Below, one piece after another: positions 26,908 to 36,691 of a DNA stretch of 64,000 bases (positions are counted from its first letter, which is position 1; each line of letters opens with the position of its first letter). Position numbers and translations under genes: made by a program. Source of the DNA: CAWEWH01 sp963812775 (GTDB lineage Bacteria > Pseudomonadota > Alphaproteobacteria > Rhizobiales > Beijerinckiaceae); NCBI GenBank assembly GCA_963812775.1, contig CAWEWH010000005.1, positions 434,001-498,000 of the forward strand, given 5' to 3'. The notes beneath the pieces were generated by a model. The model made no database searches, was not told the DNA's origin, and saw only the letters and a list, made by a program, of their open reading frames with translations.

Positions 26908-28500
26908 CTAGTGCCGGAAGTGCCGGAAGTGGCTGAACACCATGGCGAGGCCCTTGTCGTTGGCCGCCATGATGACCTCTTCGTCGCGCACCGAGCCGCC
27001 CGGCTGGATGACGGCGGTGGCGCCGGCGGCGGCGGCCTCGAGCAGCCCGTCGGCGAACGGGAAGAACGCGTCGGACGCCACCACCGAGCCCTTGGCGAGC
27101 GTCTCGGCGAGGCCGGCGCGCCTTGCCGCCTCCGCCGCTTTCCAGGCGGCGATGCGCGCCGAATCCACCCGGCTCATCTGGCCGGCCCCGATGCCGACGG
27201 TGGCGCCGGCCTTGGCGTACACGATGGCGTTTGACTTGACGTGCTTGGCGACGCGGAACGCGAATTTGAGGTCGGCGATCTCCTGCTCTGTCGGGGCGCG
27301 CTTGGTCACCACTTCGAGATCCATGTCGTCGACCACGGCGCTGTCGCGGTTCTGCACCAGCAATCCTCCCGCCACCGTGCGCAGCGTGACCCCGGGGGCG
27401 GCCGGATCGGGCAGCCCGCCGGTGACCAGCAGCCTGAGATTCTTGCGTGCCGCCACGATGGCGACGGCCTCCTCGGAAGCGTCTGGCGCGACGATCACCT
27501 CGGTCAGGATCTCGACGATCCGCTTGGCGGTCGCCGCGTCGAGCGGCCGGTTCAGCGCGATGATGCCGCCAAAGGCCGACACCGGATCGCAGCGCAGCGC
27601 CCGCTCGTAGGCGTCGAGCAGCGAGGCGCCTTCCGCCACGCCGCAGGGATTGGCGTGCTTGATGATGGCCACCGCCGCCGTGCGCTTGGGATCGAACTCC
27701 GCCACGCATTCGATGGCCGCGTCGGTGTCGTTGGTGTTGTTGTAGGAGAGCTGCCGGCCCTGCAGCTGCCGCGCGGTGGCCACGCCGCGGCGCTTCTCGC
27801 CGGAGCGGTAGAAGGCCGCCCATTGATGCGGGTTCTCGCCGTAGCGCAGCTTCTCGGCGAGGCTGCCGCCGAAGGCGCGGAATTGCGGCTGCGTCTCGCC
27901 GATCTCGCCGGCGAGCCAATTGGAGATCAAGGCGTCGTAGGCGGCGGTGCGCGCGAAGGCCTTCTGGGCGAGCCGGCGACGCAGCGGCAGCGTCGTCGAG
28001 CCGGCATTGGCGGTGAGCTCGTCGAGCACCGCCTCATAGTCGGAAGCGTCGACGACGACCGTCACGTCGTTGTGGTTCTTGGCGGCGGCGCGGATCATGG
28101 CCGGGCCGCCGATGTCGATATTCTCGATGCACTCCGCGAACGAGGCGCCCTTCGCCAACGTCGCCTCGAACGGATAGAGGTTGGAGACCAGGAGATCGAT
28201 CGCCTGGATGCCGTGCGCCAGCATGGCGGCTTCGTGCTCCGGATTGGCCCTGACGGCGAGCAGCCCCCCATGCACGGCCGGATGCAGCGTCTTGACGCGC
28301 CCGTCCATCATCTCGGGAAAACCGGTGACCTCGCTCACGTCGGTGACCGGCAGGCCGGCGTCGATGAGCGCCTGGCGCGTGCCGCCGGTCGAGACCAGCG
28401 TGACGCCGTGGCTGAGCAGGGCCCGCGCCAAGTCGATGACACCGTCCTTGTCGAACACCGACAGGAAGGCGCGGGTGATCTGCCGGGGGTGATTGTCCAT
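26908..28500 (-). CDS. purH: Bifunctional AICAR transformylase / IMP cyclohydrolase
   Basis: The 530-residue enzyme has the N-terminal IMP cyclohydrolase domain (ALLSHGVTLVSTGGT, MMDGRVKTLHP, NIDIGGPAMIRAAAKN) and the C-terminal AICAR formyltransferase domain with the catalytic KHANPCG. It performs the last two steps of purine synthesis to IMP. The C-terminus ends FSHFRHFRH where most homologues end in a single RHFRH; at DNA level this is a 9-base tandem duplication next to the repeat, whose CACTAG supplies the stop. ATG 28500 starts MDNHPRQITRAFLSVFDK. Confidence 0.97.
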   Translation of the reverse strand: MDNHPRQITRAFLSVFDKDGVIDLARALLSHGVTLVSTGGTRQALIDAGLPVTDVSEVTGFPEMMDGRVKTLHPAVHGGLLAVRANPEHEAAMLAHGIQAIDLLVSNLYPFEATLAKGASFAECIENIDIGGPAMIRAAAKNHNDVTVVVDASDYEAVLDELTANAGSTTLPLRRRLAQKAFARTAAYDALISNWLAGEIGETQPQFRAFGGSLAEKLRYGENPHQWAAFYRSGEKRRGVATARQLQGRQLSYNNTNDTDAAIECVAEFDPKRTAAVAIIKHANPCGVAEGASLLDAYERALRCDPVSAFGGIIALNRPLDAATAKRIVEILTEVIVAPDASEEAVAIVAARKNLRLLVTGGLPDPAAPGVTLRTVAGGLLVQNRDSAVVDDMDLEVVTKRAPTEQEIADLKFAFRVAKHVKSNAIVYAKAGATVGIGAGQMSRVDSARIAAWKAAEAARRAGLAETLAKGSVVASDAFFPFADGLLEAAAAGATAVIQPGGSVRDEEVIMAANDKGLAMVFSHFRHFRH

Positions 28501-28576
28501 GAACGGGCATCCAGGGGCGGGCGGCAGGGGCGATAGCACGAAAGCGGCGGGGGACAAATCGCCCGCCGCCCCGCCC

Positions 28577-30305
28577 TCAGTGCTGCTCCCCGAGGCGCAC
28601 AAAGCGCCAGTGCGCCGAGGAGCGCTTCGGCAGCTCGATGCCGACGACGATTTGCGCGGTACGGCGCAGGCCGTTGGCGGCCGCGAAGAACACGCTCTCC
28701 TCGAGCGACAGCGGCAGGCCGTTGGCGTCGAACGCCCAGCTCTCGCCGTTGGGCAGGACGAGCATGGCGGTGTGGCCGTCTTGCGAGCGGCTTGCCTTCA
28801 CGTCCGGATGCAGATGGAAGCGCAGCGTCACCGGCACGGCCGTGGCCGGCTGGCCTGCCGCCTGGAAGCGGTCGAGACCGTCGAGGCGGTCGCCGCCCTT
28901 GTCGAGATGCCACAGGCGCTCGTGCACGACGCCTGTCGCGTCCTTGTAGCCGTCGTGGCTGGCGGCCAGCGTCAGCCCGCGCTGGTCGGTGCCGCGCTCG
29001 GCCTTCACGTTGCGCGGTCCCGACAGGATGCCGGCGCCGAGCCAGGCGCCGAGGCGCGTCCCCAACGCATCGCGCGTGCCGGGACCGGCGAAGCGGCACG
29101 AAGACTGATCCGCCACCGTCGCGGTCGAGTGCGCCGCCGTCGAGCGCGCCGCGACTACCGTGTTGTCGTCGCCAAAGCCAGGCGCGCCGCAATTGACCAC
29201 GATCTGGGACAGGCCCGACGACAGCTCGAACGACAGGCAGCCGGCATGCGCCTCGCGCGAGAAGGCGCGGGGCGGCGGCGCCCCCACGTCGGCGATCATC
29301 AGCGTCGTGCCCACCTGCAGGCGTTCGTAGCCGGCATAGGGCGCATGCTCGATCGGCTGCGCGCGCACGTCGTCGTAGGCGAGCAGCGTGGCGAGCAGAT
29401 CGGGAATCGACGAGCCCATGCCGTTGAAGCGGGCGAGCGCCCCGTCGCCATGCCGGAACAGGCGCAGCATCGGCATCATGCGGTCGATGCCGTTGACGAG
29501 CTCGCCCGGCGGCGCGAGACCCCGCGCCGCGTAGATCTGGCGCAACGGCAGAAGGTCGGTGAGCAGGTCGATAAGGACGCGCGGATTGCGGCTGGCATGC
29601 CCGCCGTCCGGCAGGATCTGCTTCTTGATCTCGTCGGCGAGCAGCGCATTGGCGCGATTGAAGAGGCGCGCCGGACCGCTGAGGCACAGGCCCGCATAGG
29701 CGAGCGCGATGGCGACCGGCAACCGGTCCGGGCCAGTCAGGCGGCCCGCCATGGCGTGCAGCAATTGCGTCGTCGAGCGGCCGAGCGTGCGCATGAAGCG
29801 GCGATAGAAGGTGTGATCGGCGCCATCGAGGATGAGCGGCGACTGCGACAGGAAGGAGATCAGCCGCCGCGCCACGACGGCCGGCTGGGCGCTGACACCG
29901 CTGCGGCCGCCGCCATGGCTGAGAAAATCATCGACGAGGGCCCGGGCGTTGGCGCGTGCCAGCGCCGTGTCGGCCGCCCGCAAATGCCTCAGCCAGACGA
30001 AGCCGTTGAGCGTCGCCGCCCAGGCCGGCGACGACGCCTCGAGCTCGAACACCGATCGGCCCTTGGTTTCGACCAGGCAGCCATCGAACGCGAAGTAGCC
30101 GGCATAGATGTCGGCCGCCACGGTCGGGTCGGTGGTGCGCAGATCCTGCGGCGCGACGAGGAGCCGCTCGGGCGCGCGGCCGCCGAACGAGGTGAGTTCG
30201 CGCAAGCCCGCCGCGGGCGGAGCGGCCGACGCGGCGTATCCCCTCGCCCAGCGCGAGGCTGTAGAGTTGCCAGCGTCCGCCGATTGCGCTCACGCCTTCG
30301 ATCAT
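28577..30305 (-). CDS. Heparinase II/III family protein, frameshifted near the N-terminus
   Basis: The main part begins RAPERLLVAPQDLRTTDPTVAADIYAGYFAF, with FVWLRHLRAADTALARANARALV and the C-terminal heparinase II/III-like barrel (VVNCGAPGFGDDNTVVAARSTAAHST). The N-terminal 32 residues (MIEGVSAIGGRWQLYSLALG) lie in another frame; removing one T near 30205 in GGGCTTGCGC joins GGL-RELTSFGG. It is about 575 residues in all. Polysaccharide lyases of this family cleave uronic-acid polymers, but the group found next to purH and rsmB in this order has no known substrate. Confidence 0.88.
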
Positions 30306-30401
30306 CCCTTGCCCCGCACCGCCCAACGCGGGTGGTCTCATTCCAAGAACGACGCTTTAGCGTGATTTGGTTAACTTTTCCGCCTGATTTGTTAACCGCG
30401 G

Positions 30402-31805
30402 TCAAACCGGGCTGACGAGGCGGGCGATGAAAAAACCGTCGATTCCGGCAAGCCTCGGCGTCTCGTCGGGCAAAAAGAACGGAAGAAGGCGCAAATCCCC
30501 ATCCGGGGTCATCGCCCGGTCGAGGCCAGCCGCTTCCTGGGCTGTTATCGGAGAGCGCTCAAGGCCGGGAACGCGGGCGAGGACGCCGCGAATCTGATCT
30601 TCCCCCTCCTCTGGCTCCAGCGAGCAGGTGGAATAGACGAGGCGGCCACCGGGCTTCAGCAGACCGACCGCCTTGTCGAGGAGCCGGCCCTGGAGGGCCG
30701 CGAGCTTCGCGAGGTCGTCTGGCGTCTTGGTCCAGGGCACGTCCGGGTGACGGCGGATGGTGCCCGTCGCGGTGCAGGGCGCGTCGAGCAGGATGGCATC
30801 GAAGGGCGCCTCGTCGATGGCGAGCACGTCGGCGGCGCGGGCCGTCACCTGAAAATTGAGCCGCGCCATGTTGGCGGCGAGCCGCTTCAGCCGCTGCGGC
30901 GAGCGATCGACGGCAAGGACATCGGCACCGGCGGCGGCGAGTTGCGCCGTCTTGCCGCCGGGCGCGGCGCAGAGGTCGGCGACGCGCTCGCCCGCCTTGA
31001 CCCCAAGCAGGCGCGCCGGCAGCGCGGCCGCCGCGTCCTGCACCCACCATTGGCCCTCCTCGTAGCCGGGCAGCGTCGGCACGGCGGCGTGGCCGCGCAG
31101 GCGGATCGATCCCGTCGGCAGCAGCACGCCGTCGAGCCGCTCGGCCCATGCGGCCGGCTCGGCCTTGGTCGTGATGTCGAGGGACGGCTCCTGGCGATGC
31201 GCCGCCGCGATGGCCTGCGTTACCTCGACGCCATAGGTCTTGAGCCACCGTTCGGCGAGCCACGGCGGCACGTCGGCAAGCGGCTCGGCCGCGAGGGTGT
31301 CGGCGGTCGCCGCGGCGATCTTGCGCAGCACCGCATTGACGAGGCCCGCGAACGGCGCCGTGCGCGTATCGGCCTTGGCGATCTCGACGGCGGCATCGAC
31401 GGCGGCGTGAGCGGGCACCTCGAGCAGGAGGATCTGCGCCGCCGCCGCGATGAGGATCGCCTCGAGGTTGCCCGCGTGCCGGGGCAGGCCGCGCGCCAGC
31501 CGGCCGCCGATCGCCTGCCGGATGGTGCCGAGGCGGCGGAAGGCGGCTGTGGCGATGGCGCGGGCCAGCGCCGTGTCGCGCTGATCGAGGCCGCTCGCTT
31601 CGCCGGCCCGCAAGGCCCGCTCGAAGCACTCGTCGAGGGCGGCACGGCTCTTGAGGACGTCGGCGATCACCGCGCCGGCGAGGCGGCGCGGCAGCAGGCC
31701 TGCGACCGGTGACAACGACGGGCCGGCGCCGACGCCGCTCAGCCCCAAGGACCGCGCGTCCGCGGCGCGTTCCAGCGGCCGCCGGTGGCGGACTTGCCGC
31801 CCCAT
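30402..31805 (-). CDS. RsmB/NOP family RNA (cytosine-5) methyltransferase
   Basis: An N-terminal NusB-like helical domain is followed by a SAM-dependent methyltransferase domain with DLCAAPGGKTAQLA (motif I), LLDAPCTATGTIRRHPDV (motif IV, PC) and YSTCSLEPEEGEDQI (motif VI, the nucleophilic Cys of TCS). The family methylates C5 of cytosine in 16S rRNA (C967 for RsmB). The first 30 codons overlap the end of htpX in another frame and are probably not native; a TTG at 31715, just after the htpX stop, is a good alternative start. Confidence 0.92.
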   Translation of the reverse strand: MGRQVRHRRPLERAADARSLGLSGVGAGPSLSPVAGLLPRRLAGAVIADVLKSRAALDECFERALRAGEASGLDQRDTALARAIATAAFRRLGTIRQAIGGRLARGLPRHAGNLEAILIAAAAQILLLEVPAHAAVDAAVEIAKADTRTAPFAGLVNAVLRKIAAATADTLAAEPLADVPPWLAERWLKTYGVEVTQAIAAAHRQEPSLDITTKAEPAAWAERLDGVLLPTGSIRLRGHAAVPTLPGYEEGQWWVQDAAAALPARLLGVKAGERVADLCAAPGGKTAQLAAAGADVLAVDRSPQRLKRLAANMARLNFQVTARAADVLAIDEAPFDAILLDAPCTATGTIRRHPDVPWTKTPDDLAKLAALQGRLLDKAVGLLKPGGRLVYSTCSLEPEEGEDQIRGVLARVPGLERSPITAQEAAGLDRAMTPDGDLRLLPFFLPDETPRLAGIDGFFIARLVSPV

Positions 31806-32713
31806 GGGCTCGCGCCGGCGCCCTCGATGAAGCCGCCGCGCTGCTCCGGCGCCGCGTAGCCCGAGACGCCCATCTCGGCCGCCAGGGCTTCGAGCGCGGC
31901 GATGCGGTTCTGCGTCGCCGGATGCGTCGAGAACAGGTTGTCCATGCCGCCGCCGGTCAGCGGGTTGATGATGAAGAGGGGCGCGGTGGCCGGATTGCGC
32001 TCGGCGGTCTCGTTGGGCACCTGATGCACGGCGTTCTCGATCTTGATCAGCGCCGAGGCGAGCGCCATCGGGTTGCCGGAGATCTGGCCGCCCATCCGGT
32101 CGGCGTCATATTCGCGCGAGCGGCTGATGGCGAACTGGATGATCATGGCGGCGATGGGCGCCAGGATAGCCATCGCGATCGTGCCGATGGTGCCGAGCCC
32201 GTGGTTGCTGTCGCGGTTGCCGCCGAAGAACATGCCGAACTGGGCGATCGACGAGATGGCGCCCGCGATGGTGGCGGTCACCGTCATGGTCAGCGTGTCG
32301 TGGTTCTTGATGTGCGCGAGCTCGTGCGCGACGACGCCGGCCAGCTCCTCGCGGCTGAGGATGTGCATGATGCCGGTCGTCACCGCCACGGCGGCGTTCT
32401 GCGGGTTGCGGCCCGTCGCGAAGGCGTTGGGCTGCGGATTGTCGATGAGATAGACACGCGGCATCGGCAGGCCGGCGCGCTGGGCGAGGTCGCGCACCAG
32501 GCGCACGAGATCGGGCGCGCTCGCCTCATCGACCTCCTGCGCGCCATAGGCCGAGAGCGCCAGCCGGTCGGAATTCCAGTAGGCGAAGAGGTTCATGCCA
32601 CCGGCGAACAGGAGCGCCAGCAGCATGCCGGTCGGCCCGCCCAACAGGTACCCGATGGCGCCGAACAGGGCCGTCAAGCCGGCGAGCAGCATGGCGGTCT
32701 TCACGTAGTTCAT
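31739..32713 (-). CDS. htpX: Zinc metalloprotease HtpX
   Basis: The 324-residue inner-membrane protease has two N-terminal membrane segments, the zinc motif HELAH after LAGVVA, two central hydrophobic segments and the third ligand in SREYDADRMGG. HtpX degrades misfolded membrane proteins together with FtsH. ATG 32713 (MNYVKTAMLL) follows a GGAG-containing leader. The C-terminal tail from about residue 290 is Gly-rich and polar, as in other alphaproteobacterial copies. It is the upstream partner of the rsmB-like gene and divergent from the DUF1674 gene. Confidence 0.95.
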   Translation of the reverse strand: MNYVKTAMLLAGLTALFGAIGYLLGGPTGMLLALLFAGGMNLFAYWNSDRLALSAYGAQEVDEASAPDLVRLVRDLAQRAGLPMPRVYLIDNPQPNAFATGRNPQNAAVAVTTGIMHILSREELAGVVAHELAHIKNHDTLTMTVTATIAGAISSIAQFGMFFGGNRDSNHGLGTIGTIAMAILAPIAAMIIQFAISRSREYDADRMGGQISGNPMALASALIKIENAVHQVPNETAERNPATAPLFIINPLTGGGMDNLFSTHPATQNRIAALEALAAEMGVSGYAAPEQRGGFIEGAGASPWGGKSATGGRWNAPRTRGPWG

Positions 32714-32787
32714 TTCACCCTCCGGTGCCCTGGACTGGGCACGTTCGCGATCATATGTGGTGATGGCAGGACAGCGGGTGCAAGAGC

Positions 32788-33003
32788 ATGACCGGCAACG
32801 ACCACCGTTCCGAAAACGCGCGTTCCGGCAAAAAGTTGACCGCGGCGGCGGCACGCGCGCTGGCGGAAGCGGCCGCCCGCCGCGCCGAGCTCGACGCCCG
32901 CGCCGCCAAGCTCGCCGCCACCAAGGAGATCAAGGGCCGCGACGGCCCCGATCCGGTCCGTTACCACGACTGGGAGGTCAAGGGCCTGGCCAGCGATTTC
33001 TGA
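32788..33003 (+). CDS. DUF1674 / SdhAF4-like small protein
   Basis: The 71-residue protein is Ala/Arg-rich at its N-terminus and ends GRDGPDPVRYHDWEVKGLASDF, the conserved C-terminal signature of DUF1674. Eukaryotic relatives (SDHAF4) bind flavinated SdhA during succinate dehydrogenase assembly; that role in bacteria is inferred. It is transcribed divergently from htpX, and the 74-base gap must hold both promoters. Confidence 0.88.
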   Translation: MTGNDHRSENARSGKKLTAAAARALAEAAARRAELDARAAKLAATKEIKGRDGPDPVRYHDWEVKGLASDF

Positions 33004-33045
33004 CGGCGCGCGACGATGGAAGACGAAGAAGCTTCTGGCGGCCGG

Positions 33046-33582
33046 CTACGGCAGCACGATGACGGGCGTGCCGACGCGGACGCGCCGGTAGAGGTCCATC
33101 ACGTCCTCGTTGAGCATGCGGATGCAGCCGTAGCTCGCAAAGGTGCCGACCGATTTCCGCATCGCCTGCGTCGTGCCGTGGATGGCGTACTGGTCGCCGG
33201 CAAGCGTCAGTGCCGCGATGCCCATCGGGTTGTTGGCGGCGCCGCCGGCAATGACCCGCGGCATTCTGGGATTGTCCCGCTTGACCTCGGGCGGCGGCGC
33301 CCACGCGGGCTTGATGTATTTGCCGTCGATGCGGGAGGTGCCGTGCCATTGCTTGCCGGCCCGGCCGACGCCCACCGGATAGCGGATCGCCTCGCCCGGC
33401 GCGGTGACCAGATAGAGCCGACGCTCACGGGTGACCACGACGACGGTGCCGGGCTGGTAGCGTCCTTCGAACGCCACGTGCTCGCGCGCCGCCGCCGTGT
33501 AGCTGCCACCGGCCCACACCCAGACCGAGATCATTGCCCCCGAAATGACCTGGAGGGCGAGATGTCCACTCTGTTTCAGCAT
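33046..33582 (-). CDS. L,D-transpeptidase (YkuD / ErfK-YbiS family)
   Basis: The 178-residue protein has an N-terminal hydrophobic signal/anchor (about 8-25) and the YkuD catalytic signature with His135 (YAIHGTT) and Cys153 (SYGCIRM). The strand before it, RRLYLVTAPGEAIRYPVGVGR, is typical of this fold. It forms 3-3 cross-links in peptidoglycan or links lipoproteins to it in the periplasm. A second, different transpeptidase is encoded at 54239-54859. Confidence 0.93.
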   Translation of the reverse strand: MLKQSGHLALQVISGAMISVWVWAGGSYTAAAREHVAFEGRYQPGTVVVVTRERRLYLVTAPGEAIRYPVGVGRAGKQWHGTSRIDGKYIKPAWAPPPEVKRDNPRMPRVIAGGAANNPMGIAALTLAGDQYAIHGTTQAMRKSVGTFASYGCIRMLNEDVMDLYRRVRVGTPVIVLP

Positions 33583-33709
33583 CCCCGTGGGTCCCCTGCG
33601 TGACCTTGCCGCGACGGTAAGACAAAGGCGTCACGAAGCGGTTGGCAAGCGTAGCTTCCAATTCATGAACGGCGCGGCGGCTCGGAAAAAGCCGCCGCAA
33701 GGTGAACGA

Positions 33710-34297
33710 TCAGCCAACGCGGGCGGGCGGCGCCGGGCGTGATGGGCGCTGGCCGGCGCAGATGTCGGCGACATCGCGGCATTCAACCTCGAATTCCTGC
33801 TCCAGGATGCTGAGCATGGCGGCGGCTCGGGAACCGTCGCACGCCATGGTGGCTTCCCGCGCGACGGTGACGCGAAAATCGTGTTGCGCCGCGTCGGCGG
33901 CGCTGACCCCCACGCAGGCCTCGAGGAAAATGCCGCACAGGACCACGTGATGGACGCGGTGGACGCGCAGCATCGCCTCCAGATTGGTGCGCACGAAGGC
34001 GCTGTGGCGCGTCTTGACGACGGTGAGGACACCGGCCGGCACCACGAGGCCGTCGACATCCGCCGCGTCGGCGGACCCTTCGAGCATGACGCCCTTGTTG
34101 TCCCGGCGCATCTTCAGCGTCCACGTGCTGCTGTCGCGCTTGTGCACGGTGCGGGCAAGAACGATGGGCAGACCATCGTCGCGGAAGCGCTCGATGAGCC
34201 GGTTGATGGCCGGCAGGTGCTGCCTGAGCTTGCTTGCCGCCTGGTTTTCGCGGAAGAAGCCGTTCTGCATGTCGATAACGAGGAGCGCGCTTGTCAT
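33710..34297 (-). CDS. Isochorismatase-family cysteine hydrolase
   Basis: The 195-residue alpha/beta hydrolase shows the catalytic triad Asp9 (LLVIDMQNGFF), Lys95 (VVKTRHSAF) and Cys128 (LCGIFLEACVG). The residues before the Cys (FLEA) differ from the usual THxC motif of nicotinamidases and isochorismatases, so the substrate is uncertain. It is divergent from the secreted protein at 34374. Confidence 0.9.
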   Translation of the reverse strand: MTSALLVIDMQNGFFRENQAASKLRQHLPAINRLIERFRDDGLPIVLARTVHKRDSSTWTLKMRRDNKGVMLEGSADAADVDGLVVPAGVLTVVKTRHSAFVRTNLEAMLRVHRVHHVVLCGIFLEACVGVSAADAAQHDFRVTVAREATMACDGSRAAAMLSILEQEFEVECRDVADICAGQRPSRPAPPARVG

Positions 34298-34373
34298 GGT
34301 CGAAGAAACGGCTTTGCCCGCGTTTGGTTCGGCGGCGCCGCCTTGCGATGGTTTTTACGAACGGGAGCCCGCG

Positions 34374-34781
34374 ATGGCGCCTTTTGGCCGATTGCCAGGG
34401 ATTGCCGCAGCCGTCGTCACGGCGAGTTTCTGTCTCGGAACCGTCACGCCGGCGGTTGCGCAGAAACAAGAGACGCATCGCGTCACGGCGAGCGGCCCCA
34501 CGGTCCTCCTCAGCGACTGGACGTGCTGGCACAGCGACTGCTCCTTCGCCAACTGCGACGCCCGCATGGTGCGCAAACCCAGCCAGGGGACCATCCAGGT
34601 CCGCATCCGCGACACGACGATCCCTCGACAAGGACGGCAATGTGCCGGCAGGCCGACAAAGGGCCTCAATCTCACCTACCAGCCCCGCGCCGGCGCGCGC
34701 GGTGCCGACGAGGTCATCTTTCGCATCACCGCCGATATCGGTGGCAACTATCTCAAGCACTATCTGATAACGCTGCCATGA
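34374..34781 (+). CDS. Small secreted protein of unknown function
   Basis: The 135-residue protein has a signal peptide (about 1-29, cleavage near AVAQ). The mature domain has four Cys (DWTCWHSDCSFANCDARM and RQCAG) that could form two disulfides, ending with GADEVIFRITADIGGNYLKHYLITLP. I do not recognise the family. Its stop overlaps the start of the downstream dehydrogenase by four bases (ATGA), so it is translationally coupled to a cytosolic enzyme. Confidence 0.7.
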   Translation: MAPFGRLPGIAAAVVTASFCLGTVTPAVAQKQETHRVTASGPTVLLSDWTCWHSDCSFANCDARMVRKPSQGTIQVRIRDTTIPRQGRQCAGRPTKGLNLTYQPRAGARGADEVIFRITADIGGNYLKHYLITLP

Positions 34782-35725
34782 AGCCCGCCATCGTCCTTGG
34801 AACAAAGCTTCGCCCCGGCCTCGTGGCGCGTCTTGCCGACCGCTACACCGTGCTCGATCCTGGCGGCCTCCTGACGCCGGCGTCGCTGCCGGCCGGCGCC
34901 GCCGAGGCGCGGGCGCTGGTCACCGTCGGCACCCTGCAGACGCCGCGCGCCCTGATCGAAGCGTTGCCGCGGCTCGGTCTGATCGCCTGTTTCGGCACCG
35001 GCTATGAAGGTGTCGACCGGGCTGCGGCGCGCGAGCGCGGCATCGCGCTCACCCACAGCCCCGGCGCCAATTCCTCGGCCGTCGCCGACCACGCCATGGC
35101 GCTCGTGCTCACGCTGGCGCATCGCGTCATTCACATCGACCGCTTCGTGCGCGACGGCGGCTGGACCGAGCATCCGGCTGTCGGCCTGGCGGCGGTGCCG
35201 GGTCTCACCGGACGCAAGTTCGGCGTCTACGGTCTCGGCATCATCGGCGCCAAGATCGCGGCGCGGGCCGCCGCCTTCGAGATGCAGGTCGCCTACCACA
35301 ACCGCACGCCGCGCGCCGACGTGCCCTACGCCTATCATGACAGCCTCCTCGGCCTCACCGCCTGGGCCGACATCCTGATGGTGGCGGCCCGCGCCGGTCC
35401 GGCCAATCGGCATGCGGTCAACGCCGAAGTCCTGACGGCGCTGGGCCCGAAGGGTCTCGTCTTCAACATCGCCCGCGGCTTCGTCATCGACGAGGCGGCG
35501 CTGGTCGCGGCGCTCGAGGGCGGCGTCATCGCGGGTGCCGGCCTCGACGTGTACGAGAACGAGCCGAGAGTGCCGGATGCGCTCAAAGCGCTCGGCAACG
35601 TCGTGCTGTCGCCGCATCGCGGCGGCTCGACCGAGACGGCGCAAGCTGCCATGCAGTCGATGGTGCTCGGCAATCTCGAAGCGTTCTTCGCCGGCAAGCC
35701 GCTGCTCTCGCCGGTGAGCGGCTGA
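34778..35725 (+). CDS. D-isomer-specific 2-hydroxyacid dehydrogenase (first of tandem pair)
   Basis: The 315-residue enzyme has the NAD(P)-binding GVYGLGIIGAKIA and the catalytic Arg (NIARGFVIDE), Glu (DVYENEP) and His (LSPHRGGST). The architecture and the GTGYEGVD block resemble glyoxylate/hydroxypyruvate reductases. The substrate is not determined. It is followed after 7 bases by a paralogue of similar length, a likely gene duplication. Confidence 0.92.
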   Translation: MKPAIVLGTKLRPGLVARLADRYTVLDPGGLLTPASLPAGAAEARALVTVGTLQTPRALIEALPRLGLIACFGTGYEGVDRAAARERGIALTHSPGANSSAVADHAMALVLTLAHRVIHIDRFVRDGGWTEHPAVGLAAVPGLTGRKFGVYGLGIIGAKIAARAAAFEMQVAYHNRTPRADVPYAYHDSLLGLTAWADILMVAARAGPANRHAVNAEVLTALGPKGLVFNIARGFVIDEAALVAALEGGVIAGAGLDVYENEPRVPDALKALGNVVLSPHRGGSTETAQAAMQSMVLGNLEAFFAGKPLLSPVSG

Positions 35726-35732
35726 GCCCTCC

Positions 35733-36690
35733 ATGAAACAGGCCGTTCTCTTCTGCGCTCGCTTTGGCAATCGTCTGCGCGATGCCCTCGGCGGTCGCTA
35801 CGACATCGTCGATCACCCGGGCGCGCCGGGCGCGCTCGCGGCCGAGACGGCGGCGCGCATCGAGGCCGTCGTCACCCTCGCCACGCACGGCAATTTCCAC
35901 GCCTATCTCGAGAGCTTTCCGAAGCTGCGCCTCGTCGCCTTCCACGGCACCGGCTACGAGAGCGCCGATGCGGACGCCGCCAAGCGGCGCGGCGTCTTCG
36001 TGACGCATTCGCCGGCCGCCAATGCCGCAAGCGTCGCCGACGTAGCCATGGGACTGCTCATCGCCAGCGCCCGGCGCATGCTGGCGGCCGACGCCTTTCT
36101 GCGCGCCGGGCAATGGAGCGGCACCGGTCGCGTCACCATGCCGGCGACGCCGGGGCTGACGGGCAAGCGCCTTGGCATCTACGGGCTCGGGGCCATCGGC
36201 CGCAAGATCGCCGCCCGCGCCGCGGGCTTCGAGATGGAGATCGGCTATCATAACCGGTCGCCGCGCCCGGATGTGGCCTACCGCTATTTCAATTCGCTCC
36301 TCGGGCTCGCCATGTGGGCCGACCTGCTCGTGGTGGCGGTGCGGGCCGACCAGTCGAACAAGCACGCCGTCAACGCCGATGTGCTGAAGGCACTCGGCCC
36401 GCAGGGCCACGTGGTCAACATCTCGCGCGGCCTCGCCATCGACGAGGCGGCGCTCATCGCGGCGCTGGAGGACGGCGTCATCGCCGGCGCCGGCCTCGAA
36501 CGTCTATGAGCACGAGCCGCAGGTGCCGGCGCGGCTGATCGCGTTGACGAACAACACGGTGCTGACGCCGCATATCGGCGGCGCCTCGCACTCCGCCATC
36601 GATGCGATGCAGGATCTGGTCATCGCCAATGTCGAGGCGGTGCTGTCCGGCAAGCCGCCGCTGACGCCGATCCCGCCGCTGGCCGGATAG
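35733..36690 (+). CDS. D-isomer-specific 2-hydroxyacid dehydrogenase (second of tandem pair), frameshifted
   Basis: The protein is clearly homologous to its upstream neighbour: GIYGLGAIGRKIA for NAD(P) binding, NISRGLAIDEAALIAALE with the catalytic Arg, then after a +1 shift DVYEHEP (Glu) and LTPHIGGAS (His). The break is at 36499-36500, where CTCGAACGTC has one extra A. Read through, it is about 318 residues. All catalytic residues survive, which argues against a decaying duplicate. Confidence 0.9.
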
Positions 36691-36691
36691 G

